Assembly (NCBI GenBank): GCA_019671135.1
Contig: JAHRHY010000014.1
Coordinates: 1,424,001 to 1,488,000 of the forward strand
From: Linnemannia hyalina
Taxonomy: Eukaryota; Mortierellomycota; Mortierellomycetes; Mortierellales; Mortierellaceae
DNA: 64,000 bases
Reading direction: 5' to 3'
The notes below the pieces were generated by a model that saw only the letters and a list, made by a program, of their open reading frames with translations, was not told where the DNA came from and searched no databases. A program made the translations under genes and the position numbers. Shown here piece by piece: positions 1 to 11,500 of this stretch. Position 1 is the stretch's first letter; the number at the start of each line of letters is the position of its first letter.

Positions 1-95
1 GAGCGAGTAATTATTATGATTGATATACTTATTTCAACAGAGTTGTCAAGACAATTAACCTAGGCCATCCATGCTTGATGTGTGTAGTTGTAACC

Positions 96-3000
96 ATGTC
101 CTCCTCGTCACCCCAGGGCAATTCGCCTTCACCCCCTCCCGCGCCTTCCTCCGCTCCCCCAGGACATCCGGAAATAACTGTCGATGGGCAGCTTGTCCTT
201 TCTCAACTCGAGGACAACGCAACGCTTGGACGTGCGTCGTCAAAGTCGAGTGACTCTCCGACAATCGATCAAGGATTGGCCACCGTTCAGCTTGGACCTG
301 CCAACCTGTTGAACCTCCTTGGTCATCGCGCCACAAGGGCTGTTGCCACAGACGTTGATCATGGACCAGGTGACACCAGCGATGCCAGGTCGGTATCCAT
401 GGGCCGTTCGTCAAAGTTTGGATTCAAGAAACGCTTATTGAGATTTTTCAAGGGCGACCCCAAAGTCGAAGAAAATGTTCCCGCCTCGGTAGCCTCATCA
501 GCGCCTGCTATACTGGTTGGAATTGAGGTACGCATCCAGTCAGCCGCACCTGATCGTAACACCGTACCTGTCTCGTTGGGACTGCACTCACCAGCACATT
601 CCACTGAAATGTCGTCTACGCCACTCGTTGTCCCAGCTACCCAGCCGCAGCCGAGCCCTGCTGTGAGTGGAACCCTCCGCGTAGACATCTTCCCCGAAAA
701 TGTTATCAACCCCACCTACAAGACCGACTTGCCCAAGCCGCATGCTCGTGTTGACAAGACCCCGCAGCTTGTCTACTGCTGTAGTGTGCTCTCCAAGGTT
801 CCAGGACCGTTGCAACCAAACTCAGACTGCGATGTCTCTCAGGATTCGCCTCTCGACGACAAGGAGAAGGAATGGGTTCGGCTCATTGACCCCGTCTTGC
901 AGGACCGATATCGATGGCTTGTCGAGCAGTTGGTCAGAGCGTTCGCTGACAATCCACTCAAGACATCTGATGTGGTCACCGAGATTGTTCTTGTTGGTTC
1001 CGTCCTTGACCGCGGTACCTACCGCAGCTTGCTCTCTTGTTTCATCTCCAACTTTGAACAGACAACAGCATTGGATGTCACTCTGCTCCAGGGTCTTGTG
1101 CAACTGGTCGAGTGCGCCTCATCTGGATACCTTGTTGACGATGATTTGGTTAGGATCGCCACTGTTCTCTCCAAGGAGCTGTGGATCACCCACATTGGCA
1201 CGAGCGACCACCCCTTGCACCTGACATTGTCGCTCGCTCGAGTTCTTGATGTGATGGTGGCTGGCAAGGTTAAGGATCTGAACCGTGAACGAGACCATCA
1301 GCCGATGCTGCAACTCTTGGACGGTCTGAAGAACAGCGACAATGTTGTCCAGAGGTACGAGGCAACTTACGCCTACCAGGCTCTCCAGTATGCACCTGAC
1401 GGCGAGACTCCGCTCCAGGTGCTGTGGAGATATGCCAAGGTTGCAGCGGCGGGTGCAGGCGCAGTGTCGAGTGCTTTCAAGTTGGATCCAGAGGGACTCC
1501 TCAAAGGCATCGAGAGTCTTCAAGAGATCGGTACAGGGGTTACGGGAGCTATCAGCACTAGAATTAGGGTTATTAAGAGCCTTCGTATTGGTACTAATGG
1601 GGTCGTCTGGGCATCAGAGAACAAGTTCGACTTTATGAAGAAACGCTCGTGGTACCTCGCCCTTCAAGGGACGGCCCTCTTCATCCGCCAGGGAGGACTT
1701 TCGGACTTTAACCTAGTCGTCAGCCAGGCGCCTTGCCGCCACAACGCCAACTTTCAATGGGGGATTTGTCGCCAGGTCGGAGAGATTGCAGTCGACCCGC
1801 TCTGGGATGTTCTTGTCCGTCAACAGGCCGTCGACTTTCTAGGCGAGTTGTTCAGGAGTGGTGCTCACTGGAAACCGCATGTCGATGTCAAGCGCTGGAT
1901 CCTCACCATCCTCATCCAGATCTCGGGGATGTCGGATGTCTCTATCACGGATCGTGCAGTTGCTTTGCTGCTAGACCTGAAGAAGGGCGATATCGCCGAG
2001 TGTCCTGGTTCTTTTCCGTTGAGCAGACGCCTCCCTCTGCCTTCAACCTTTCCGCTTCTTACTAAGGTCCAAGAGATTCCAAAACTCGAGTACGACCTGC
2101 ACGTATTGAGGTTGATGAGGATTGCCGACTACAAGCAGGCGGTGTACGTCGACCCCATGGCCAAACTCAGTCTCCATGACACGGATGACAATTTGTTCCC
2201 TCTCATGGACAAGGTTAGAGACTTTCTTGCCAGCGACACTCAGGTCATGCTGATCCTGGGAGATTCGGGAGCGGGTAAATCGACATTCAACCGGCATCTG
2301 GAACACGAGCTCTGGCAGGAGTACAAGGCAGGAGGCCGCATCCCTCTTTTCATCAACTTGCCATCCCTAGAGCGGCCAGAGAGGGATTTGATTGCGGAGC
2401 AATTGAGGACCTACAACTTTTTGGAAGACCATATCCGTAAGTTGAAGCTGCGCCGCCAGTTTATATTGATCTGTGATGGATACGACGAGAGCCAGCTTAT
2501 ATCGAATCTGCATACCACCAACCTCTTCAACCGATCTGGGCAGTGGGACGTCAAGTTACTCATTACCTGCCGCACTCAGTATCTCGGACGCGACTATCGG
2601 AATCGCTTTGAGCCAAAGGCGGTGGATCAGTACAGTCGTATCGCCAATGATCTTTTCCAACAAGCCGTCATCGCCCCATTCAGCAGAGAGCAGATCGAGG
2701 GCTATGTGGAGCGTTATGTTCCTCTCGAGCCGCGCACCTGGGTCAAGAAGGACTACATGGACAAGCTAGAGGCTATCCCCAATCTGATGGATCTGGCCAG
2801 AAACCCGTTCCTCCTTACGCTCTCACTGGAGGCCCTTCCTACGGTCGTGCAAGGAATAACCGACCTCTCCAGGCTTCGTATCACTCGTGCGGAGCTGTAC
2901 GATACCTTTGTGAGGCACTGGATGGCTGTCAACAAGCGCCGTCTAGAGGATCAAAGGCAAAGGCTGGACAGAGAGAACCAGGTGGCATTCGAAGAGTTGT

Positions 3001-5642
3001 TGGAGGCCGGATTCGAGCAGAGTGGGGTCAAGTTTCAACAGGATCTGGCATCTGCGATTTTTGTGCATCAGGACGGGAGACCCATTGTCGACTACATCAG
3101 CAAACACGAGAAATTTTCCTGGAAAGCAGCCTTTTTCAGCATGGACTGCGAGACGAGTCTTCTCCGTGGCGCCAGTCTTCTCAGTCGAGCCGGCACTCAG
3201 TACCGCTTTGTCCACCGCTCCGTGTTGGAATACTTTTTTGCCTGCACCATCTATGGCCCCCCCAAGCAGCATGATGAATTTGATCCACCTGTCCAATCCA
3301 ATACTCCCGCCACTTCGCCCACCATCAACGCACATCCACTGTCTCAGAGGAACCTTGTCGTAGAGCCTTCAATCGTCCAGTTTCTGGCGGAACGCGTCCA
3401 GCTGGATTCTGGATTCAAGGACGAGCTCCTCGCCATCATTGAGAAGTCCAAGACCGACGACCAAGCAGCTCGATCCGCTGCGAACGCCATCACGATCTTG
3501 GTCAAGGCAGGAGTACGATTCAACGGAGCCGATCTTCGAGGTATTCGAGTTCCTGGAGCGGACATGTCTGGAGGCCAGTTCGACTCTGCACAACTGCAGG
3601 AGGCTGACTTGACAGGTGTCAACCTCACCAAGAGCTGGATTCGTCAGGCGGACTTCACCAAGGCGCAGATGAAGGGAGTTCGGTTCGGGGAGATGCCGTA
3701 CCTGGAGGAGGATGGGTGGGTATTGTCGTGCGCCTATTCTCCTGACGGAACATCATTCGCTGCAGGTCATTCCAGAGGAAGCATCAACATTTATGACACC
3801 TCCACATGGACAACGACTCATACTTTTGAAGGGCATCGAGGCCGCATTAGCAGCATTGCCTATTCGCCAACCAGCCCCCAACTCCTTTCAGGCAGCAACG
3901 ATAGGACAGTACGATTGTGGGACTGCGAGAGTGGGTCGTGCATTTTTGTGCTGGAGGGGCATACCAACGAAGTCTGGACTGTAGCGTTTTCACCCTCTGG
4001 CAAGCAGGTCGCTTCGGCTGGAAAGGATGCGACTGTGAGGCTATGGGATGTTCAGACAGGCGCCAATTTATTCAACTTGACCGGTCATACTGAGGGGATT
4101 CGTAGCATTTCCTACTCACCCGATGGACATGTGGTTGTGTCTGTTGGCTACGATGATATGATCCGGTTCTTTGACACACAGACTGGACAGCCAGGAGACG
4201 TCTGGGTGAGTCAAAGTGATTGGATGTATAGCGTTGTATACTCCCCTGGAGGCCTAGAGATTGCCGTAGGGGATGCCCATGGCAAGTTACTGCTCTACAA
4301 TACAACTACCGGCAAGCCAACGAGGAATTGGAAGGCCCATGACGAACGAGTCGAGAGTATGAGCTTTTCGCCGACCAGCCAATGGATCGCCACATGCAGT
4401 GAAGACAGCACGGTGAAGGTCTGGAGTTCAGCAACAGGATCGGTCCTTTCTGTCTTTACCGGTCATAGTGCTTCTGTCTGTCAAGTAGCCTTTTCGCCAA
4501 ACGGACTCCAACTTGTCTCGTGTAGTTTTGATTGTACCATCCGACTCTGGGACGTGAGCTCACTGGGGATTGGAATGGGTGTGGAGGGCGGATCTGACCC
4601 GTTGACGAGCGTACTTTTTTCTCTAGACGGTCGACTTCTCTTTTGTGGTTCCAAGTCGGGAGCAGTGCGGCAGTTTGATGCTGGATCTGGAGAGTCTGGT
4701 CCTTTCGTTGTTTGCGAAAACAATCCTGTCGAGTGCCTGACGGTCTCCCCAGATGGTCGTCGAATCGCGTCAGTTGGAACGGATAACAGAGTCGTCACAG
4801 TGTGGAACATTGGAACAGGTCAAGCCGATGTTGTCTTGCGCGGCCACAAAGAACGAGTGAGAGCCTTGGCCTTTTCCACCGACGGCTGCCGGATCGCCAC
4901 AGGCAGTGGCGACAATACAGTGCGACTTTGGGACGCTCGCTCAGGGAGACTGGACCGCGTGCTTAAAGGCCATACCGAGACAGTTGTTTGTTTGGTGTTC
5001 TCGCCGAGCAGCCATGAAATTTTGTCGGGAAGTCAGGATGGGACTATTCGAGCCTGGGATTTGGACAGTCGTAAGTATAGAGTCGTTGTGTATGGCGGAT
5101 TTGATAGATATCGCCGTTGGATTATATCAACTTCATGCAATAGCTTGAAGGTTGCTTCTATAACCCATCGCAGCGGTGTTGCTGCTGCTGTTGACATTTG
5201 GGACGCAGAGAGCGGGCGTCGCCAACAAAGACTAAAGCACGGCTACAACTACCACGTACAATGCATTGCATTCTCGTCCTGTGGGCAATGGGTAGGCGTA
5301 GGCTATGGCCGTTCGGTTGGGCTCTGGAATTTCGTCGCTGACACGTCGGCGGAACGAGGAGGAGGAAGTGGAAAGTGGAAGTGTTCGGCGAGTATCCGAG
5401 ATATCTTTGGAGATGTCAAAAGCATTGCGTGGAAACCTGCCACGCTAGAGTTTAGCATCGGATGTAAGAATGGGTGTCTTCAAGTGTGGAGACTGGTGGA
5501 GACGTCGGCGTTGTCGGATGCATGGTCGGCCCAGTTGGTTTGGAGCACTGGAAATCCTGTTCTAGCTGCCTCGGATGCTGTTTTTGCCGATGCTGTTGGT
5601 CTCTCCTCAGTCAATCAGCAACTGCTCACTCAGCGTGGCTAG
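96..5642 (+). CDS. NACHT-pentapeptide-WD40 NLR-like protein (copy 1)
   Basis: Large intronless gene for about 1848 residues, a STAND-class NTPase resembling fungal NLR-like receptors. Order of domains: a polar N-terminus with a basic patch (about residues 105-125); a long helical region of unknown function (about 230-690); a NACHT domain with Walker A GDSGAGKS (about 722) and Walker B FILICDGYDE (about 791); pentapeptide-like repeats (about 1138-1199, e.g. GADLRG, EADLTG); then about 14 WD40 blades, which would form two seven-bladed propellers. The ATG at 96 is chosen over the one at 78 because its context (aaccATGtcc) is better and is conserved in copy 2. Expected role, from the family: NTP-driven oligomerisation after ligand sensing by the WD40 repeats, in the cytoplasm. 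The N-terminal effector domain is not recognised. Ligand and output are unknown. Confidence 0.9.
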   Translation: MSSSSPQGNSPSPPPAPSSAPPGHPEITVDGQLVLSQLEDNATLGRASSKSSDSPTIDQGLATVQLGPANLLNLLGHRATRAVATDVDHGPGDTSDARSVSMGRSSKFGFKKRLLRFFKGDPKVEENVPASVASSAPAILVGIEVRIQSAAPDRNTVPVSLGLHSPAHSTEMSSTPLVVPATQPQPSPAVSGTLRVDIFPENVINPTYKTDLPKPHARVDKTPQLVYCCSVLSKVPGPLQPNSDCDVSQDSPLDDKEKEWVRLIDPVLQDRYRWLVEQLVRAFADNPLKTSDVVTEIVLVGSVLDRGTYRSLLSCFISNFEQTTALDVTLLQGLVQLVECASSGYLVDDDLVRIATVLSKELWITHIGTSDHPLHLTLSLARVLDVMVAGKVKDLNRERDHQPMLQLLDGLKNSDNVVQRYEATYAYQALQYAPDGETPLQVLWRYAKVAAAGAGAVSSAFKLDPEGLLKGIESLQEIGTGVTGAISTRIRVIKSLRIGTNGVVWASENKFDFMKKRSWYLALQGTALFIRQGGLSDFNLVVSQAPCRHNANFQWGICRQVGEIAVDPLWDVLVRQQAVDFLGELFRSGAHWKPHVDVKRWILTILIQISGMSDVSITDRAVALLLDLKKGDIAECPGSFPLSRRLPLPSTFPLLTKVQEIPKLEYDLHVLRLMRIADYKQAVYVDPMAKLSLHDTDDNLFPLMDKVRDFLASDTQVMLILGDSGAGKSTFNRHLEHELWQEYKAGGRIPLFINLPSLERPERDLIAEQLRTYNFLEDHIRKLKLRRQFILICDGYDESQLISNLHTTNLFNRSGQWDVKLLITCRTQYLGRDYRNRFEPKAVDQYSRIANDLFQQAVIAPFSREQIEGYVERYVPLEPRTWVKKDYMDKLEAIPNLMDLARNPFLLTLSLEALPTVVQGITDLSRLRITRAELYDTFVRHWMAVNKRRLEDQRQRLDRENQVAFEELLEAGFEQSGVKFQQDLASAIFVHQDGRPIVDYISKHEKFSWKAAFFSMDCETSLLRGASLLSRAGTQYRFVHRSVLEYFFACTIYGPPKQHDEFDPPVQSNTPATSPTINAHPLSQRNLVVEPSIVQFLAERVQLDSGFKDELLAIIEKSKTDDQAARSAANAITILVKAGVRFNGADLRGIRVPGADMSGGQFDSAQLQEADLTGVNLTKSWIRQADFTKAQMKGVRFGEMPYLEEDGWVLSCAYSPDGTSFAAGHSRGSINIYDTSTWTTTHTFEGHRGRISSIAYSPTSPQLLSGSNDRTVRLWDCESGSCIFVLEGHTNEVWTVAFSPSGKQVASAGKDATVRLWDVQTGANLFNLTGHTEGIRSISYSPDGHVVVSVGYDDMIRFFDTQTGQPGDVWVSQSDWMYSVVYSPGGLEIAVGDAHGKLLLYNTTTGKPTRNWKAHDERVESMSFSPTSQWIATCSEDSTVKVWSSATGSVLSVFTGHSASVCQVAFSPNGLQLVSCSFDCTIRLWDVSSLGIGMGVEGGSDPLTSVLFSLDGRLLFCGSKSGAVRQFDAGSGESGPFVVCENNPVECLTVSPDGRRIASVGTDNRVVTVWNIGTGQADVVLRGHKERVRALAFSTDGCRIATGSGDNTVRLWDARSGRLDRVLKGHTETVVCLVFSPSSHEILSGSQDGTIRAWDLDSRKYRVVVYGGFDRYRRWIISTSCNSLKVASITHRSGVAAAVDIWDAESGRRQQRLKHGYNYHVQCIAFSSCGQWVGVGYGRSVGLWNFVADTSAERGGGSGKWKCSASIRDIFGDVKSIAWKPATLEFSIGCKNGCLQVWRLVETSALSDAWSAQLVWSTGNPVLAASDAVFADAVGLSSVNQQLLTQRG

Positions 5643-5869
5643 GGTGCTGCCGTTCGAGCAACATAGTCCATTGCACAATTTTTTCATGTAGAGAGACATT
5701 AGGCATGGTCGTTGGTAGCCTTTCAATTTTTACTGAAGGCGATGGCGCCAATCAATAGCAAATCGTATTTTTTGATCATTGAATGCGATGCATGTTTTTT
5801 AATCATGAGAGTGTTGATGAGAGTGTTGCTGAGATACGTTTGGTACAAAGAATAAAAGAGAACAGCATA

Positions 5870-6750
5870 CTACTTTGAAGTACCATCCGAATCCCATGTC
5901 CTTCTCTCAAACCCATTCAACCCATCGTGATAATCTCGATAAGTCTCATACACCTCCTCCTGGGTATTCATCACAGACGGCCCAATCTGAACCACAGGCT
6001 CCCTCAACGGCTCCCCCGCTATTAGTACAAATGCGCTGCCTCATCTTTTGTCTGCACCCTGACGGTGCTGGTACTATCCTCGGAGAAGATGATGGTATGA
6101 TGCGCTTTTGCCTCGGTCTCGCTGTTCGGGTTCCCGACGTATGCGGTGCCGCTGAGTACGTAAATGAATACGTTGTATGTTGCTGGGATGGTTTGGGTGA
6201 CGGTTTGGTTCTTGTGCATCTTGAGGTCGAGAAATATTGTCGGTGTGCTGGTATAGATTTGGGACTTGACTCCGTGAGATACTCCGGAGATGACTTTGAC
6301 GACGACACCGTCCTGAGGTCTGGCGCGCGGGATCTGACCGTCGAGGAGTTCTTGGTACTGTGGCTCACACATTTTGTGCTCCTTGGGTAAGTTGATCCAG
6401 AGCTGGAGTCCATGAGCGCGGGTCTGAGACTTGACCGGCATCTCCGAGTGGACAATGGCAGTCATCCACTGCAAGTCGCCAGGTTCAATGATTTCCTTTG
6501 CGTCCTACAAGTCCTCGTGCTGGAACTCACCCTCGAGCATGTAAGTCCCATTCTCGAATCTGCGGTGGGGATGATCAAGGAAGCCGCCGTTCTTGTCGAC
6601 CGAGAACTCACCGAGCACGAGGAAGGGATCGTGGTTACGGAGTTCGGGACGTCCGATGAATCGACGGACACGGTCTCCGACTCACACGGGTTCTCTGGAG
6701 AAGAGAGATGGTGTGATGAAGCAGGAGAAGGAGGTTGATGTAGCAGCCAT
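5870..6750 (-). pseudogene. Pirin pseudogene, copy 1
   Basis: Reading - from the ATG at 6750 gives a pirin-like cupin: RVRRFIGRPELRNHDPF, the HPHR metal-ligand region, GDLQWMTA, IVHSEMP and LQLWINLPKEHKM. Pirins are nuclear or cytosolic iron-binding cupins, some with quercetinase activity. Lesions seen: an in-frame stop after residues SREPV, a second stop after EGEFQHEDL, loss of the residues expected between MTA and IVHSEMP, and a one-base deletion near 6035 that shifts the conserved end (FVLIAGEP to FERRTWDS) into another frame. The open core (about 6022-6474) is intact. The sister copy carries different lesions, so decay was independent or continued after duplication. Confidence 0.82.
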
Positions 6751-7170
6751 GTTGTTTAGTTGTCTTTGTTATTGGATAAGGAAGGGTAGTGTGTGAATGG
6801 GGGTAATGAAAAAGACTGTTGTTGCAGTCGTTTGAAGCAAGCTCAGTCTCTTCCTCTTCCTTGATAAATCAATGATCGAATGGCCAATGAGAAGTGAATA
6901 AGTCAAGATAACCCTTGTGGCTTTTCATGATTAAGCACATGGCATATTTGACCAAGATGCAGGTTCCATACAATGACAGAAAGATAGGTCCCTGATAGAT
7001 GATATCTAAAAGTCCTGAACAATCATCGTCCATGCAATGCAGGTCGCCCAGGTCACCATCGACCATGACGCATTACGTGAGAATAAAGGTCTCAAAAGAA
7101 ACTAGAAGATCTCTCTCTTTCTGCTGCTGAGCAACATCGTGCTCTAGAATAGGCCTTTCCTGTGTCGCGT

Positions 7171-8550
7171 TGGATATCTTTCGTCGATAATCAAATCGGT
7201 CTCACCCAGCGCGATCAGCATCCAACGCTGTGCCTGAAAAGAAGACACGTATTGTTCTATGGACTATATACCTTGCGCAACGGTTACGAATACTTGGACA
7301 AAGCCAAGCCGTTGTCATCGAACTACATACTTCACACCTCGACCTTCCATTTAGAGACCCATTAGAATTGCTTGCGTTCTCGGTCTATGCGCAAAAAGAG
7401 CACACTAAAAATCAAATGGCAATTTTCGCTGTTGAAAGGAAGAAAAGGCAAAATGGAGTGGCGTACATGCATGAATGGGTCAGAGCCCGGACAAAGCAAG
7501 TGGACGAAAAGAGAAAGGATCACGGAAAAGAACCCCCAAGGGCGACATTTCTATTTTCTTCCTCTTTTCTCTTTGGCTCACTCCCTGTCATCATCCTCTC
7601 CACCACCATCTGTGAACCCTCATCCGTCGTCCCTCTCTCTTTTTCTTTCATTACTCACACTCCTCGATTCGACATTCAGCACATTGTTCACATTGTGAAT
7701 TCACCTTGCCTTTGTTCATTCACCACCTCGTTGCTCCATTACCAACATCAACACAGACACATACCGTTCCCTCTTCGTACTCGCTTGTAAAGAGCCTCAA
7801 TAACTCCAGAATAACGCTCGTTTCAACGTTACAGAGGTATGTCCTTCCGTCGTGCGGTGCGTGGATCTATGTGTGTGTCGTTGTATCAATTAAGGAAAAC
7901 AATACTTTTGCACAATGCTAATACACGATTGAACCGCACAGTAGACACTCTCTCCTGCCAGGAACAACCGAGCCTACCAAGAACCCTCATCGTCGCGACT
8001 CATTCAAAAACAATAGACCAGTGCCACTGTTGTCTACAGGTGGAGAAGAGAGACGACTCTTTTGTCAGCTGCACATTCACGAAGCAAAAAACAAAGACCA
8101 GAAAGGTCGGTACCAAGCCCGCACCCAGTAAGTCGAGGACAAGCACAGCAAACAGAATATGCAATTGACAATTGCAATTTCCCTGAGCACAAATTCTGAC
8201 CAATACCTTTTCTACATAGACCAACAAGGCTCGCCAAGCCACAAACAAGCCTAGTCGCACCGAAGACTAAAGAAGCAAAAAAAGGGCCTCTTACTGGTAA
8301 GGAAGGCGAGCGATGCACAACCATTCAATGCATATCTGGTCATAAAATGCCGTCTTGTTTACAAACCTCGCCTAACATTGCACATACTTTTATTGATAGC
8401 TTCGCAGTCTCATACCAACCATTCATCCGCGATCAGCTCCATCGCGACTCTTCACTAGGCAAGTCAGGCTTCAAACCAATGCAAGGCAAAATGAAGAATT
8501 ATGATTGATTGATTTCAGTAAGGTTGTCCAGACTATTAACCAGGGCCTTC
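7171..8550. promoter_or_regulatory. Intergenic and upstream region of NACHT copy 2
   Basis: About 1.4 kb without a supportable gene. It is pyrimidine-rich between about 7560 and 7790. Several GT-AG-like signals (for example GTAAGT at about 8129) could belong to a spliced 5' leader of the gene starting at 8576. The open frames here are short, poorly biased and not similar to anything recognised. Confidence 0.4.
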
Positions 8551-8575
8551 ATGCTTGATGTATATAGCTGTAACC

Positions 8576-11500
8576 ATGTCCTTCTCGTCACCCCAAGCCA
8601 ATTCGGCTCCTTCCCCACCGTCCTCGGCTTCTTCTGAGCACCCGGAAATAACTGTGGATGGACAGCGTGTCCTTCCTCAAATCGAGGACACCGCAACGCT
8701 TGGACGTGCATCGTCAAAGTCGAGTGACGTTCCAACAATCGCTCAAGGATTGGCCGCCATTCAGCTAGGGCCTGCCAACTCGTTGAGCCCTCATGGACCA
8801 GGTGACACCAGCGATGCCAAATCCGTATCCACGGGCCGTTCGTCGAAGTCTGGATTCAGGAAACGTTTGTCACGATTCTTCAAAGGCGACCCCAAAGTCA
8901 AAGACACTGTTCCCGCCTCGGCAGTCATATCAGCGCCTGTTACGCTCGTTGGAACTAAGGGTCGTATCCAGCCTGCCGCACCTGACCGTAACACCGTGCC
9001 TGTCTCGTTGGGACTGCACTCACCAGCACATTCCACTGAAATGTTGTCTACGCCACTCGTTGTACCAGCTACCCAACCGCAGCCGAGCCCTGCTGCGAGT
9101 AGAACCCTCCGCGTAAACATCTTCCCCGAGAACGTTATCGAACCAATCTACAAGACCGACTTGCCCAAGCCGCATGCTCGTGTTGACAAGACCCCACAGC
9201 TTGTCTACTGCTGTAGTCTCCTCTCCAAGGCTCAAGGGCCGCTGCAGCCGATCTCAGACAACGATGTCTCTCTAGGTCCCCCCCTCGACGACAAGGAGAA
9301 GGAATGGGTTCAGCTCATTGATCCAATCTTGCAGGAGCGATATCGATGGCTTGTCGAGCAATTGGTCAGAGCGTTCGCTGACAACCCTCTCAAGGCGTCT
9401 GATGTGGTCACCGAGATCGTTCTTGTTGGTCCTGTTCTCGACCGTGACACATACCGCAGCTTGCTCTCATGCTTCATCTCCAACTTTGAGCAGACAAGCG
9501 CGCTGGATGTCACTCTGCTCCAAGGTCTTGTGCAACTGGTCGAGTGCGCCTCATCTGGATACCTTGTCGACGATGATCTGGTGAGGATCGCCACTGTCCT
9601 CTCCAAGGAGTTGTCGATTACCCACATTGGCACGAGCGACCACCCCTTGCGCCTGACATTGTCGCTCGCTCGAGTTCTTGATGTGATGGTGGCTGGCAAG
9701 GTTAAGGATCTGAACCGTGAACGAGACCATCAGCCAATGCTGCAACTCCTAGACGGCCTGAAGGACAACGAGAATGTCGTCCAAAGGTACGAGGCAACCT
9801 ACGCCTACCAGGCTCTCCAGTATGCACCAGATGACGAGACTCCGCTCCAAGTGCTGTGGAGATATGGCAAGGTTGCAGCAGCAGGCGCAGGTGCAGTGTC
9901 GAGTGTTTTCAAGTTGGATCCAGAGGGACTCCTCAAAGGCATCGAGAGTCTTCAAGAGATCGGTGCAGCGGTTGTTGGAGCTGTCAGCACAGGAATTGAG
10001 GTAGTCGAGGCCCTTCGTGTCGGTGCTGATGGGGCCGCCCGCGCATCAGAGAACAAGTTCGACTTTATGAAAAAGCGGTCGTGGTATCTCGCCCTTCAAG
10101 GAACGGCCCTCTTCATCCACCAGGGACGACTTTCAGACTTTAACCTAGTCGTCAGCCAGGCGCCATGCCGCCACAACGCCAATTTTCAGTGGGGAGTCTG
10201 TCGCCAGCTTGGAGAGATTGCAGTCGACCCGCTCTGGGATGTTCTTGTCCGTCAACAGGCCGTCGACTTTCTGGGTGAACTATACAGAAGCGGCTCTGAC
10301 TGGAAACTCCATGTCGATATCAAGCGCTGGATCCTCACCATCCTCATCCAGATCTCGGGAATATCGGATGTCTCTATCAAGGATCGCGCTGTTGCTTTGT
10401 TGCTAGACCTGAAGAAGGATGATACCACCGAGTTTCTTGGCTCTTTTTCGCTAAGCAGACGCCTCCATCAGCCAACAGCCTCTCCACTTCTCGCCCAGGT
10501 CCAAGAGATTATCAAAGTCGAATATGACCTGCACGTATTGAGGCTGATGAGGATTGACGACTACAAGCAGGCGGTCTACATCGACCCCATGGCCAAACTC
10601 AACCTCCAAGACACGGATGACAATCTCTTCCCTCTCATGGATAAGGTTAGAGACTTTATGGCCGGCGACACTCAGGTCATGCTAATTCTTGGCGACTCGG
10701 GGGCGGGAAAATCGACATTCAATCGTCACCTGGAACACAAGCTCTGGCAGGAGTACAAGGCAGGAGGCCGCATCCCGCTTTTCATCAACTTGCCATCCCT
10801 CGAGCGACCAGAGAGGGATTTGGTTGCGGAGCAATTGAGGACCTACAACTTTTTGGAGGACCAGATCCGTGAGTTGAAGCTGCACCGCCAATTCGCATTG
10901 ATCTGTGATGGATACGACGAGAGTCAGCTTACATCCAATCTGCATACCACCAACCTCTTCAACCAGTATGGGCAGTGGGACATCAAGTTGCTTATTACCT
11001 GTCGCACGCAGTATCTCGGACCGGACTATCGGAGTCGCTTTGAGCCCAAGACGGTGGATCGGTCTGCTCGCGTCGCCAACGATCTTTTCCAACAAGCCGT
11101 CATCGCTCCGTTCACCAGGGAGCAGATCGAAGACTATGTAGAGCATTATGTTCCTCTCGAGCCGCGCACCTGGGTCAAGAAGGACTACATGGACAAGCTA
11201 GAGGCTATCCCCAATCTGATGGATCTGGTCAGGAACCCGTTCCTCCTTACCATGTCACTGGAGGCCCTTCCTACCGTCGTGCAAGGGAAAACCGACCTCT
11301 CCAGGCTTCGAATCACTCGCGCGGAACTGTACGACACCTTTGTGGTGCATTGGATGGCTGTCAACAAGCGTCGCCTGCAGGATCAACATTTGAGCGAGAG
11401 CAGTCAGACAGCGCTTGACTTTCTTTGTGACGACGGGTTCGAGCGCAACGGTATTCTGTACCAGATGGATATGGCGGCGTCCATCTTTCAGAAGCAGGAT

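Larger units (their letters stand above)
1..7170. repeat. Tandem segmental duplication, unit 1
   Basis: This unit contains the first NACHT-WD40 gene, its leader, and the downstream antisense pirin relic with its promoter. It aligns by eye along its length with about 8480-15650. Even non-coding pieces match: the leader just before each NACHT start, the roughly 230 bp after each NACHT stop, and the CCAAT-containing stretch upstream of each pirin relic. The left edge lies outside the window. The right edge fades at about 7170. Confidence 0.85.
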
